Below are positions 43,905 through 55,115 of a stretch of DNA of 60,000 nucleotides, one piece after another. Position 1 is the first letter of the stretch, and each line of letters begins with the position of its first letter. This DNA comes from Cryptomeria japonica (taxonomy: Eukaryota > Streptophyta > Pinopsida > Cupressales > Cupressaceae). The notes under the pieces were generated by a model that was given only the letters and a program-made list of their open reading frames with translations, ran no database searches and was not told where the DNA came from. A program made the translations under genes and the position numbers. Where the stretch lies: NCBI RefSeq assembly GCF_030272615.1, contig NC_081411.1, forward strand, positions 834,386,136 to 834,446,135. Direction: 5' to 3'.

Positions 43905-44500
43905 TACCATTGGAATTGCTTCATTTGGCAACCCTAGAAGAGATAGGGAATTCTCTAGGATTTTTTATTGGAGTGAAAGAAAACTTCTTAACTCTACAGA
44001 GGTTACAATCTTAGTAGATATTGATGTAGATATGAAAAACCTAGAACCATTGAAACTAATAATAGTGCAAGAGGCATTCTTTATTAGATCATAATTTTAT
44101 GAAGGCCCTATTCTTAGTAATGTAGTAATAAAAAAAGATAATGAAAAAAAGAATTTGAAAAAATCCAACACAAATCCCTCACAGGGTGAGGGGATTAACA
44201 TAATGTTCAATAATGAGAAGGGGGGATTCGTTATTGAAAATATTAACCCCGTACATGAAGTAAATAGGGATACTGATGTGAATGCACCCATTAGCAGTGC
44301 AAAATTGATTCAAGTAATTGGAGAGACACGGTATCTTCAGAAAGAGGTAGGGAGAGAATTGGAATTCCTAAATGGTCCTCCCACAGACAAGGCGAAAAGA
44401 AAAGAGGACATAGAGGATAAGGTTGAGCAGGACTTTATTGTAGAGGAAGGAGAAAGTTGGGATACATTAGATGAGAAGGAGAAATTTAGGATACATTAGA
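43905..44500 (+). pseudogene. LINE ORF1 C-terminal part (DUF4283-type)
   Basis: LELLHLATLEEIGNSLGFFI matches the end of the DUF4283 domain of plant LINE ORF1, an RNA-binding-type region (typically ...eiLkkIGnslGkfl...). After stops, the 114-codon stretch from 44155 is hydrophilic and Lys/Glu-rich, as in the ORF1 tail. Another stretch (44724-44933) leads into ORF2. Confidence 0.65.
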
Positions 44501-44899
44501 TGAAGAAAAAATACCTACATCTAGAAGTTGTTTATGATATCATGGGCATTACTCATGCCATTGGATCATAATATGAAACAAAAGAGGAGGATAGTATATA
44601 AGTGGCTAAGGAGAAGCAAAGGCTAATAAGATTTTTTTTGGAGCTAGATGCTATGGAGGAGAATGAGGAAGAATGTTATAATGATAATCCCAAGTAGTTA
44701 GATGAAAATCTAAGCATGTAAACTTGGGTCTGGAGTTCAACTACCCTGATAAAGATACTCTAGACTATGGAAAAATAGCTAAGAAGAGAGGGAGGAAATC
44801 CCTAAATGAAATAAGAGAAATTGCATGGGTAGTAGAAGATCAAGCTAAAATCATATCACACTTACAAGCTGGGAAGGGGAAGTGCCTTCCCAAGGAGAA

Positions 44900-45720
44900 A
44901 TGGAGGTCACATCCTGGAATGTTAGGGGCTTGAATGCCCCTAACAAACATCACCTGTTTAAGCGCAGTATCGCAGTTTTTAAGTCAAAAATAGTTATGAT
45001 ACAAGAAACCAAACTAAGGAAAGAGGATTCAAATCACTACTACAAAAAAATGGGAATATGGAAAGTGGAATTCATTGTAGTTGAAGAGGTTGCTAGAGGT
45101 CTAGCCATCTTATGGGACCCTATGAGGGTCTATTTTGAGGAAGTGATAAAGAAAACTCATTTGAAGGGGGCTAGGTGAGAAGTATAAATAACTCCTTACG
45201 CTTCTTCCTTATTAATGTATATGGTCCTTTAAGTACCAATGGTAAAAGGAATGTATGGGCTGAATTAGAAACCTTTTTGACACAAAAATTTGATAAAAAC
45301 TTTACTCTTGGAGGAGATTTTAATGCAATTCTAGAACTCTCAAAGAAGAAAGGGGGCATTCAACATGAGTCTCATGCACAAAAAGACTTCAAACAATGGG
45401 TTAGGAATATTAACCTGATGAATATAGGAATGAATAATGGAACTTTTACATGGAACAATAGAAGGCAAGGCTCCATCCATATTGTAGAAAAATTAGATAG
45501 GTTTCTCTTTAAAAGTGATTTAACAGAGTTTAGAAATAATCTAAGTTCCTCAATGTTAACCACAATAGGTTATGATCACTTCCCAATCTCTTTCAAAATG
45601 GAAGAGGAGAAGAGACCTAGAAACTATCCCTTTAAGCTTGAGAGGATGTGGTTTCAGGATAAATACTTCCCTAACCTTAGTAGAGAAATGGTCGAAGGAG
45701 GGACAATTCTATGGATCTAA
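44900..45720 (+). pseudogene. LINE endonuclease domain (EEP family)
   Basis: ATG 44900 gives MEVTSWNVRGLNAPNKHHLF, the usual start of ORF2. IVMIQETKLRKED carries the catalytic Glu. After a stop/frameshift at about 45175: RFFLINVYGPLSTNGKRN, FTLGGDFNAILELSKKKGG (GDFN), NNGTFTWNNRRQGSIHIVEK, LDRFLFK and GYDHFPISF (the SDH-type motif with Tyr-Asp-His here). The apurinic-like endonuclease nicks target DNA for target-primed reverse transcription. Confidence 0.88.
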
Positions 45721-47215
45721 AATGTTTTGTTTTATCTCAAAGTTGAAAAAGTTAAAACAAAAAATACTTCAATGGAACAAGGAGAACTTCAAGAACATTT
45801 TTAAAGAAAAGGAAGAATTAGAAGTAGAATTAGATAAATTAAATGAAAGTGTTATAAAAGATAGAATGGACCATGAGAAATGCGTTAAGAAAAAAGAGTT
45901 ACTTCATAGATATGAGGACATACTGACAAAAGAAGAAATATTTTGGAAACAAAAATCTAGAGAAAATTGGTTGAGCAAAGGAGATAGAAATTCAAGATTT
46001 TTTCATAAAAGTACCAAGAAAAGAAGAAACATTAATAGAATTTGCAATATAAAAGGAGTTAGGGGTAACACGATGGAAGATCTGAAAGAGATAGCACAAG
46101 AAATAATTAATTTCTTCAAGAACACCGTAAACAATTGGGATTGTTTAGATTTAAATTCACAATAGTAGATGTTACAAAATATACCTAAAGTTATAATAGA
46201 GGAAGAAAACAATATGTTCACTAGTAGATTTCCTTTAGCTGAGATAGAGGTTGCGCTAAACACTATTTATAAATTATTATCAAAATCACTAGCAAATAGG
46301 ATTAAAAAATTATTACCATCCATCATTTAGGAAGAACAAACAAGTTTTTTTCTTAGTAGATCCATCCTGGATGGAGTGATCATAGCTCAGGAAACAATTC
46401 ACTCTGTCCAATAGAACTTATAACCCAACATGCTGGTAAAACTTGACATTAAAAAAGCTTATGATAAAGTGGATTGGAGATTTTTATGTAAATGTATGGA
46501 AGCTTTTGGTTTTTCTAAACAATATATAAACTTGATATTTAACTGTATATCCAACCCTATATTCTCAGGACTGGTTAATAGATCCCCTGAAGGGTATTTT
46601 GATATCTCAAGAGGGCTAAGACAAGGGGACATGATCTCACCCTTTCTATTTATAATTATGGTAGAAGCTTTTGGTAGAGTAGTTAGTAGTGCTCAATCTC
46701 AAGGAGGAATTAGAGGGATTAAGGCATTAGAAGGAGTTACAAACATAACCTACCAACAATTTATAGATGACACAATTCTTTTTGGCGAAGGGACCAAGTT
46801 AGAGACAAAAGAATTTGGGACAATTTAAAAAAAATATTCTCAGGCTTCAAGTCAAATGGTTAACACAAACAAATCAAATATATATTTTCTAAATACAAAT
46901 AGTCAAAGAGAGGAAGAAATTTGTCAGATATTAGGTTTTTAAAAAGGAAAGTTTCCTTACAGATACTTGGGATTACCTCTAGATAAAAGAAGCAAGGTAA
47001 ATAAAATGTGGGACTCAATAGTAACAAAAATGGAGTAGAAGATGGATTCATGGAAAGGAAAATGGATATCATATGCTGGCAGAGCTACAATGTTGAAATC
47101 AATCCTCTCTGCAATCCCTTCATATCAAATGTCATGTCTTCCATTAACACAAGGGGCCAAAGCAAAGGTGGGAAAGAAAATGAGGAATTTCTACTAGAAA
47201 GGGGTCTCAAATAAT
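45721..47215 (+). pseudogene. LINE reverse transcriptase
   Basis: The pre-RT segment (EEIFWKQKSRENWLSKGDRN, SRFFHKSTKKRRNINRI) leads to RT blocks: LLSKSLANRIKKLLPSII, LVKLDIKKAYDKVDWRFL (first Asp), GLRQGDMISPFLFIIMVEAF and the active site ITYQQFIDDTILFGEG, where FADD is usual and FIDD is seen. ALNTIYKLLSKS at about 46252-46290 joins two blocks that are normally separated by 60-80 residues (region with the RPISL motif), so an internal deletion is likely. Many stops follow, and WISYAGRATMLKSILSAIPS (about 47067-47130, with frameshifts) is the conserved block downstream of RT. Confidence 0.85.
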
Positions 47216-48960
47216 AGGTGGTCAGATCTAGTTAGTTGGGATAAGATTTGTAAGCTAATTGAGGCAAGAGGTATAGGCTTAAGAACTTAAATTGGCAAAG
47301 CAAGTTATTAGGGGCAAAATTAGTTTAGAAGATGTATAGAGAACCTGCCAGAAAATGTGTTAAAATTCAGCAAAAGAAGTATATGAATGGATCTGACCCT
47401 AGTAGTATCTTAAGAACAACAAACCCCCCAATTGGTTCTAGGGTTTGGAACTTCATTTTAGACAGCAGAAAATTGATTTTAGAGAATATTAATTGCAATA
47501 TAATAGTAGGAAATAAGGCTCTTTTTGGAGCAATTATTGGGATGGGTATACAGCTTTAGATAATTCCCTCATCTCCCAAAGAACTAAAGAGGTGTTAAAG
47601 GATCTTTGGGGCATTTTTCTAAAGGATTATATAGAGTGCCCTAGTGGGGATCCTACACTCAGATGGAGGTGGAAGGCACTGGAAAATACACCTCTAACAA
47701 AGGTAGAGAAAAAAGAACTAAGAGACATCCTGTCTTCTAGACATACCATTGTTAAAAAAGGAGAGGATAGATTGATTTGGCTAAGCTATAGTAATGGAGA
47801 ATATAAAGATAAAGATGACTATTTAGAATTGATTAAGTCACAACAATGGGAGATGATATAAATTCCCTTAAATCTATGCTAGGATAAAGTATGTCTTCCA
47901 AAAAAAGAAATGTTTTTGTGGGCAACATTGCAAAATAGAATTCTAACAACAAATTGGTTTAGGAGACTTCGCTTCAAAGCAAGATGAATATTATGTGAAG
48001 AAGATGAAGAAACAACTATTCATCTATGAATGAGTTGTCCCTAAACCTCATAATGTTGGGCATGGTTGTGCAAGAAATTAGATTGGAAAATTGCACTACC
48101 TAATAATCTAATGGATATATTAAAGAGTTGGCCAGATATGCAAGAAAAACATTTATAGTGTAATATGAAAATAGCTCCCTCTATATTGGTGTGGGAATGG
48201 AAAGAAAGGAATAGGAGAATCTTCCAAGATAAGAAAATAGAATTAAGGAGCCTTTTCAACCAAATAGAAGTAGCTATAGTAGAAATTAACAATAATAGAC
48301 TAAGCAAGAGTAATCTAAAAGATTGTGTTTTCTCTTTATGGAATAATAAAATAAGGAAACTTTGGTATGGTTTACGTATACCGCATCAATATGGGAAAGG
48401 GGAAAAAGAGAGTAAACTACTAAGGGAATAATGCAAGTGGACAAGACTAGACTTTGGTTGGTATTAACTTAACTTCAATGGTACATCTAGAGGCAATCCT
48501 AGGACTAAAAAATTAGGATGCATCATTCAACATTGGGATTGATCTACCTATGCCAAGATTGCCAAACCAATTGGAAAGGTCTCAAAAAAATTAGCATTAA
48601 TAGAAGGATTATTTCTAAGATCTAGACATAAAAAACCTAGCCATAGAAGGTGACTCACAAATCATCATCAATGCAATCAGGACAAAGAGCACTCCTATTT
48701 GGAAGCTAAAATCTAAATCAGGAAGAGCCATATAATTATTGAAGTATTTTGATGATTTATTGATTAATCATATTTATAGAGAAGGGAATACAAAGGAAAA
48801 TAAGATTGCTAACTTGGGAGCTGATGGAATTTTGATTGAGAAAATAGGTTGTATAGATTAGGAGCAATATTTATCTTTAGATTATAGCCTTGGTATACTT
48901 AAAATTGGGCTATAGGTAGGATACTATGGGGTTTAGGGCATGATTTAGTAGTTTAGTTAG
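47216..48960 (+). pseudogene. LINE C-terminal region and RNase H
   Basis: Includes DRLIWLSYSNGEYKDKDDYL (about 47768-47830), the FPKKEMFLWATLQNRILTTNW-like zf-RVT region (about 47890-47960) and APSILVWEWKERNRRIFQDK (about 48174-48234). RNase H begins at about 48470 with LNFNGTSRGNPRTKKLGCII, then LALIEGLFL, IEGDSQIIINAIRTKSTPIW across a frameshift, and HIYREGN. These match the same family of RNase H as the minus-strand LINE fragment at 38311-38640. Confidence 0.75.
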
Positions 48961-49459
48961 TTTAGATATTAGATTAAGCCTATGAAAACGGGACCGATTT
49001 ATATCATATTACTTCAATATTAAGTGTTAAACTATCCAAATTTTCTTAACCGTTGTAATAATTAAATGAACACTCTTATAAGGTGAGTTGGTGCAAGCTA
49101 GGCTGAGTGGACATTAAGCTACTTATTTCCTAATAAGTATGATATTTATGGTAGGTGGGCCCATAGGAAGTTTTGTGAATAGTAAAAGCCTTCAATTAAA
49201 ATGAGATGCCATTTTTGCGCATAATGGTAACACCATCAAGCCATAAGGATTAGACCCTCCATATGTGTCATGGCATGCGAAGATAGTGTTTTTGGATTTT
49301 GTATAGATTTAATGATCTCGTTCTAGCAAGTATTTTTAAGCTTATACATCATTATTAAGTCAGGATTTATGAAGGAAGCTTTAGGGATTTGTAGAGCAAA
49401 AGAATGGAATCGAATTTATGTTTGGTATTTGTAGATGATAATAGATTGATGTCGTTTAG

Positions 49460-50000
49460 GGGATAAATCAAGATTGAGAGATGGGGTAGGATTTTACAGG
49501 AGTTGGATGATTTGGCGAGTTGAGCAATCGAGGAGATTATGGGAGAGGGATATGTAAATAATTAATATCGCTACCAGGTAAATTATGATATCCTGGCTAC
49601 ATTTGCTGCCATTTTTCTTATGGTAGGAAATCAGAAGGGGGATGCCATCAATTATGCATGAATATTTTTCAGGAGGAATTTTTCGGGTAATTTAGAGGCT
49701 ATTGTGGAGAGTGTAGCTGATAACATGATGATCCCTTTTCCAGAAGACTATTTCCTTGCAGCAAATGCAGGGGAGGCTCGAAACCTAGAAGTAGCAATAA
49801 AAAAGCTTCCATTATTTGTGCTAAGATATAAAGAGCTCTTTGATCAGAGGAAACATGACATTTTGAGAACTATTGATTTTCTTTTCAAATGGCTACATTT
49901 GAAGGAAGCTTTTGGAAATAATTGGTGGGTTGAATATCTTAGGGCAGAGGGTTATAAGCATCTTGATTATTTATCAAACATGGAGGAGGAAAAAATTTAG
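49460..50000 (+). pseudogene. Coding-like sequence downstream of LINE RNase H, unrecognised
   Basis: The 98-codon stretch (49704-50000) reads MIPFPEDYFLAANAGEARNL, LPLFVLRYKELFDQRKHDIL and WLHLKEAFGNNWWVEYLRAE. Upstream in the same frame, interrupted by stops, are LATFAAIFLMVGNQKGDAIN and RRNFSGNLEAIVESVADN. Composition and continuity look like old protein-coding sequence. It may be a LINE 3' extension or unrelated host-derived sequence. No family recognised. Confidence 0.4.
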
Positions 50001-51540
50001 GTATCACCTCTAGTGGTTCTTAGGGACGATAGAGTTTGAGGGGAAGCAAGGCAGAGCCACCAAAAATGCCCCAAGTTTAGACAAAACTGATGCATGCTTG
50101 TATTCTTCCTCTACTGATCATATGGATTGTGAGTATGTTGATCAAAGTATTTTGGAGGCCCAGAAGGGTTTGTCTTGGTTTAGGCTATAGTCCTTCTATC
50201 TATTTAAGTTTGGCAGAAATTTTCATTTCTAATAATCTACAGGTTGTACAGTGCTTAAGTTTATGTCTGGGTTGTTTAGCATTCTAATATTGGTAATAGA
50301 TAGGGATATGGTTTTAGTTTGAGGGTTATAATATCACTTGATTTAAACAATATTGGGGTGATGTATAGATGCACCCAATTTTGTGATAAGCTTCGATGCT
50401 TTACATGAAGAATTAACCATAACACGACCTGTTGATACTGGAACATATTAATTATAGTAGCTTAAAAATTTAATTGATCTCTATGTGGGCCAGCCTTTAA
50501 ATCCATATAGTTAAAGAGAAACATCTTAATTATTTTGTAGCATAGTTGAGAAGGATGAATCTATGTGATTTATGGTATTATAACTAATGTGGTAGTATGA
50601 GTTAAAATGGTTCTTTTGGTAGTTTCCTTACATTGTAGTTTTGTTCATATTTGGATAAGATTACAACATATGTAACTTAATTTATTGCTCTTAGTGGTTG
50701 TTTATTAGCGATTGTCTTTTACATACCAATCTACACTTAAGGTAGCATAGATTATTTGTTAATCTTCTTTTCTGCATAATAGTTGATATGTAAGATCATA
50801 GGAATGTGAAATAATTTTGGTCTTCAAATGGTATCAAGGTAAATGAAGAGATATGTAGGCACCCAAATTTGGTTTGTCTACTATATTATCCAATAGGCTA
50901 ACTGGTAAATTTACTAATTATAGGAGCTTTGAGGTGATTCATTTCCATGTCATCTATATTTGAGAAATCCTATCTGATTCTAGATCAACATCTTAAGTTA
51001 TGTAAAAGCTTAAATTGAGAAAGGGGTTTCTATGGGAATTATGATTCTTATAACTATGGAAAATTATTTTCGGGCAGTCTCCATATGAAGTAATTAAGTT
51101 TCTATTTTAATCTAAGTATTAGGGAAAGATTGCAGCATATAAAAGTAAATTTTCTTCACTTTATGTTTATCTTAGTGATTGTCTTCTACATTACATTTAT
51201 AGCTAGTATAGATTTCTCTACTAAATTTTCTTATAAGTATAATAGCTGATCTCTGAATTCTTAGAAAAGTGGATTTAACATGGTCACCAAGAGTTAACAA
51301 GGAAATCAAAGAGGCAAGGAGGCTTTGGGGTTTGGCACAGAAAGATATAGGTAATCTCATTACATTTTAAGTTTCTCTGGCTTCAACTTATTACCAATAA
51401 AAAAAGAGTTATTACAAAATAAAAATAGATATAAATTAATTAAGTTGGGATTGATTATAAAAATAAATATGTGAAAATCAAATATAAGGGATTAGAAACA
51501 AAAAAGTTCTCACAGGAGCAGGCTCTACAAGTAACTATGT
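50001..51540. other. Unannotated AT-rich stretch
   Basis: No gene, terminal repeat or recognisable element on either strand. Only short ORFs without motifs. Confidence 0.5.
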
Positions 51541-53810
51541 AAGCAAGGGTTTTGATCCCTCGTGGAAGGGTCATCAGGGTTAGATCTTGGAGGAAGGTGT
51601 ACAACCTCCTCCACGCAGGTAATATTCCCTATTTCTTATTGTTATTTTCCTTCATTTATTGTTCATTGTATATATAGTGTTATCGCATATTATCTCTCCA
51701 TCTATGTGCCATTATGGAGGGTTCTCCGGATGAGGGTTCATTAATGTCGAGTGAGTTGAATAACTCTTCATTCGTTGTTGTCGTGGAGAAAGACAAAAAC
51801 GTTTAATTCAGCTTTGATCGACTCTCTTTAATTTCATCTCTAGTTTCTAGTAATGTATAGTTTGAAGTTAAAGCTTCCTTTCCTACTATAAGTATTGATG
51901 GGGTCGAAGGAAGAGGAGGTAAGCCTTCTAACCCTTATTGTTCCATTTCTCCCAATTTGGAAATGAATGATGCTATTAATAATGAAAAAGGTAGGTTAAA
52001 ATACATAACCATTTTCTTAGCAGCCACAAACACATCTAACTATCCAGCCCACAAGTATATGGATGAATGGTTGAGGAATATTTAGATTAAAAAACTTGGT
52101 TTTCACTTTTTATTTTGTCGTATGATTCAGAAAGGATTATTTGTTGTTTTCTTTAATGATGCAAAATATCAAATGGTTGCCATTGATAAACAATTTTGGT
52201 CCATTGGTAAGTGCACTTTTAGGGCACTTAAGTGGTCCCCTGATGTACTGAGTAACAAGGTATTAGCCTTGTCTTTCCCTAGATGGATTGTTTTAAAAAA
52301 TCTCCCCCCCTTATTATGGAAATTCATTCCTCAGTTGCTTGCCTCTACTGGTAGGGTCCTTAGAGTGGATAACACCAACTCTCTGGTCCCCCATTTGGAT
52401 GCTAGGGTTCTAGTATCACTCGAACCTGGCAAGGATCTCCCTAGGGTTATGGAGATTAAAATGGATGACTTTGTCACTTGTTTAATCAAAGTGATAGGTG
52501 GTAGGGTGAACTCACAATGCTGGTTCCCACTTTTTGGTACATCTTGATTTTTGCTGAAATCATACATTTTTTAGAAAATATAATGATTTAAGCTTTAACA
52601 GGTCTTCTTTGAAGTAATTAATTGAAGAGAGTTAGATCAAAGGCTCTTAGTTAAAAATTTCTTGGATAGAACCTCTCTACTTCTAAATCATTCTTGCAAT
52701 GGAGTCTCCTTTGTATCTATCAAATGCTGATAAAAAACCAATTTTACATTAGCTTTTGGGGGTCAAATGAAATCATTTAGAATTTTTGTTTCTTAAAGTA
52801 TATAGTCCTTATTATAAGCTTTCCAAATAGCATAATTTTTAATATATTTAACTTCATTAATATATTTTTCTTTTATTTCTTATGAATGTAGGTTTTTCAC
52901 CAAACAAGAACTTCTTTGTTCAATGCATTGGGAAAAATAGTAAACTAATTCAATAAAATTCAAAAATATATATATGCACTAGGTATTGATGTCTTCTTTC
53001 TAACAAAAAAAATAAAATTGAATTTCGATATATATAGAACAAGTTATGTGTTCAAACGTACATTTATATCTAAATTATAATTAGTCAAACTTCAAAACTT
53101 AATAAAATGAAAAATATTCAACATATCACTATCAAACCAACTGCATACCCTGGGTATTGATTTTTAAAACCAAAATTCAAAATAATTAAGTTTTAATCAT
53201 TTATAGAAAAAAAGTTATGTGTTTCAGGATGCACATCACTCTTAAAAAATGTTGCTTGTTGTAAGAAACTACTTTTTGAGGGAGATGGAAAAATCAATAA
53301 AATTTTATTCAAAAAAAATAAAAATAAAATATTTAGAATCTACAAACAATATGTTACAAATCACTACTTTACATCATCTTCAAATTCTTAATGGTTTAAA
53401 AGCTATAGGTGTCATAAAGTGAAGGTTTTTTTCAAAATGTTCATCTAAATGTCAAAGTTGGTCAAAAAGTGGGAACCAGTATTGTGAGTTCACCCGATAT
53501 CAATGCCTATTTTCTATGCAAACGAGAAGGGCATATTCGCATAAATTTCCCTATTCTCACCAAGGGTAAACCAAAACCTACCCCTAGTAATGTTGTAGTT
53601 TGTGTTGCTTCTAATATTCTCCCCTTCAAGCCTAAGGGTAACCATACCCCTCTTATCGAAAAACTTAATTTGTTAAAGGAAATGGTTATAAAGGCTATGA
53701 AAAAGCCCTCGAGTACTCCTCCAACCCTAGATGGGTCTGGTAAATTTGGTGAATTCAATGCGGATCCCCCCCCCGCATTCTTCTATCTCCTTATCTCTCT
53801 CCTAGATTAG
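51541..53810 (+). pseudogene. LINE ORF1 (DUF4283 and zinc knuckle), interrupted by a DNA element
   Basis: ORF1 of a second plant LINE, an RNA-binding protein. Coding similarity starts by about 51890 and continues, past a TAG near 52085, through KLGFHFLFCRMIQKGLFVVF, FRALKWSPDVLSNKVLALSF, PRWIVLKNLPPLLWKFIPQL, STGRVLRVDNTN and LDARVLVSLEPGKDLPRVME: the DUF4283 domain in order. At 52503 it stops at an inserted inverted-repeat element (52504-53495) and resumes with INAYFLCKREGHIRI, a zinc knuckle that lacks two of its Cys. Removing the insertion plus a 4-base duplication restores the frame exactly. The 5' part (51541-51880) shows no coding signal and may be the 5' UTR. ORF2 is absent, because a Gypsy LTR starts at 53866. 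Confidence 0.78.
52504..53495 (-). mobile_element. Non-autonomous inverted-repeat DNA element, copy 2 (992 bp)
   Basis: The left end GGGTGAACTCACAATGCTGG, continuing TTCCCACTTTTTG, is mirrored by the right end, with one mismatch over 33 bases. Flanking tetramers are GGTA (52500-52503) and GATA (53496-53499), a probable 4-bp duplication with one mutation. The interior is AT-rich without coding potential. 52560-52760 matches the reverse complement of 6940-7100 in copy 1. It lies inside a LINE ORF1 and splits DUF4283 from the zinc knuckle. Confidence 0.85.
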
Positions 53811-53865
53811 GGATGATAATCATGATGGATCGTTCCTCCCTCCTAAGAATTGAAAAATTAAGAGG

Positions 53866-55095
53866 TGTAGCATCCTAAAATTGTGACACTTGCAATTTTG
53901 ACTGCATTTGGGTCTTCATGATGGCGACGCAACGTTGAACCTGAATGGAGACCCCAAAACCTATTTACAACACCAAAAACTGCATTTTTCTACACCCTGG
54001 CCTGATCCCTCCTTGCACCCTGCTGTCCCGGGAGGTGGGACCATGGCGCCCAGCGCCCAGCACCCTGGTCCCCCACAACCATGGCGCCCATCGCCCTGGT
54101 CCCTGGCCCTATTTTGGGCCCGGTCTCTTTTCGACATCAGGTCTTTAAGTTTGCAATTCGGGAAATAATGTTTCCTGGTCGGCCTAAGGTCAGAAAAATC
54201 AATCTATCAACCCTAATTGACAAGTATATAAACTACATTTCCTCTTCCAAAAAAGGAGGAAGGAAATAAGCAAGAGCAAGAGGCGAAAGCGATATTCAAA
54301 CATTCAAACATTCAAGCATTCAAGCATTCCTTCAAGCAATTGAGCATTCTAAGTCTCCATTCAAGGCTAAGTGTTGCATTCAAGACAACGAATCAACCAT
54401 TGAAGAGGAGATCACATACAACATACTACATACATTACACCTTCGCATGTAAGAATACAAACATTCTTACAACAAGGTATCAGTACTTGTTTACATTACA
54501 AACATTTACATTTACAACATTCTCATTTCTTGGTTAATTCCAAAACCGAGGTTTGACCTAAAGGCAAACCCCTAATCCCTAACCCCCCAATCGTCCTCTC
54601 TTTTCTGTGTGTAGGTTGCAGGTACGTGGCTGTAATTGAAGATCTGGAATCCTTGTGCAGAGATGAACAGATCCACCTTCGTTTTGCAGATTTTTCGGAG
54701 GATCGTGTGCACGCCGAGCGCCATCGTCCCGTCAACTTTCACTCAAATTTGCAGAACAACATTGTCTCGACATTTTACTGCTAATTCCAGGTCCGCAGCT
54801 TCATCCCATATCCCTATCTCTGTTTACAAGCGAATCTTTCTTACTTTACATACATTCCTAGTTCAATCATTCTATCTATATTCTTTACAAAAGAGGGTAT
54901 CCTTGATGTCTTAACCCTTGAAACTCATCTAGAATCCAATCTTGCATTGCGTGGGATTGGATCTTGTGGGTTTCAACCCCTCTTTTGAATGTAAAGTCCC
55001 TTCTAAGTGAAAACCATCAACCCTAGTGACCTCCCTTCTCTCTCCTTGGAGTTGGGGAGGGGAGAACAACTAGGGTTCGATTTTTCCGCTTTACA
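53866..55095 (+). repeat. Probable 5' LTR of second Gypsy-like element
   Basis: Starts TGTAGCATCCTAAAATTGTG and ends CCGCTTTACA just before TTTTGGTGAACCTGATGTG. About 1230 bp. A TATA box (TATATAAA, 54225-54232) is present. A GC-rich block near 54000-54120 repeats GCGCCCAGC/GCGCCCATC phrases. Edges are inferred from TG...CA and the adjoining primer-binding-like site, since the 3' LTR lies outside the window. Confidence 0.6.
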
Positions 55096-55097
55096 TT

Positions 55098-55115
55098 TTG
55101 GTGAACCTGATGTGA
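55098..55115 (+). promoter_or_regulatory. Probable primer-binding site of second Gypsy-like element
   Basis: TGGTGAACCTGATGTGAA, two to three bases after the LTR end, starts with TGG as expected. tRNA not assigned. Confidence 0.45.

Larger units (their letters stand above)
39797..43905 (-). mobile_element. LTR element with unknown long ORF, minus strand, 5' end missing
   Basis: The LTR (39797-40594) starts, on the minus strand, TGTTGGCAAATGCACACTCC and ends TTGGGAATCCTAACA. Immediately upstream on that strand is the purine tract AAAGGGGGAGAT (plus 40595-40606), so this is the 3' LTR. Further GGGGGAG tracts lie at about 40710 and 40761. The internal region carries one long interrupted frame (about 43900-40810) with no gag, protease, RT or integrase similarity. 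At about 43905 it is cut by a plus-strand LINE, so no 5' LTR is seen. It appears non-autonomous, possibly mobilised by a Copia family with similar purine tracts. Confidence 0.65.
43905..50000 (+). mobile_element. LINE on the plus strand, decayed
   Basis: Pieces follow the order of a plant L1-type LINE: end of ORF1 (about 43905-44880), endonuclease (44900-45720), RT (46200-47200), a zinc-finger-like/linker region and RNase H (48470-48850). The start lies inside ORF1 and abuts the minus-strand LTR element. Many stops, frameshifts and one deletion in RT are present. The 3' end is not defined: I see no clear A-tail, and coding-like sequence continues to about 50000. Confidence 0.75.

Noticed and set aside
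49704-50000. A host gene exon
   Set aside because: The stretch looks protein-coding, but it has no splice signals, recognisable family or neighbours. It is annotated only as unrecognised coding-like sequence after the LINE.
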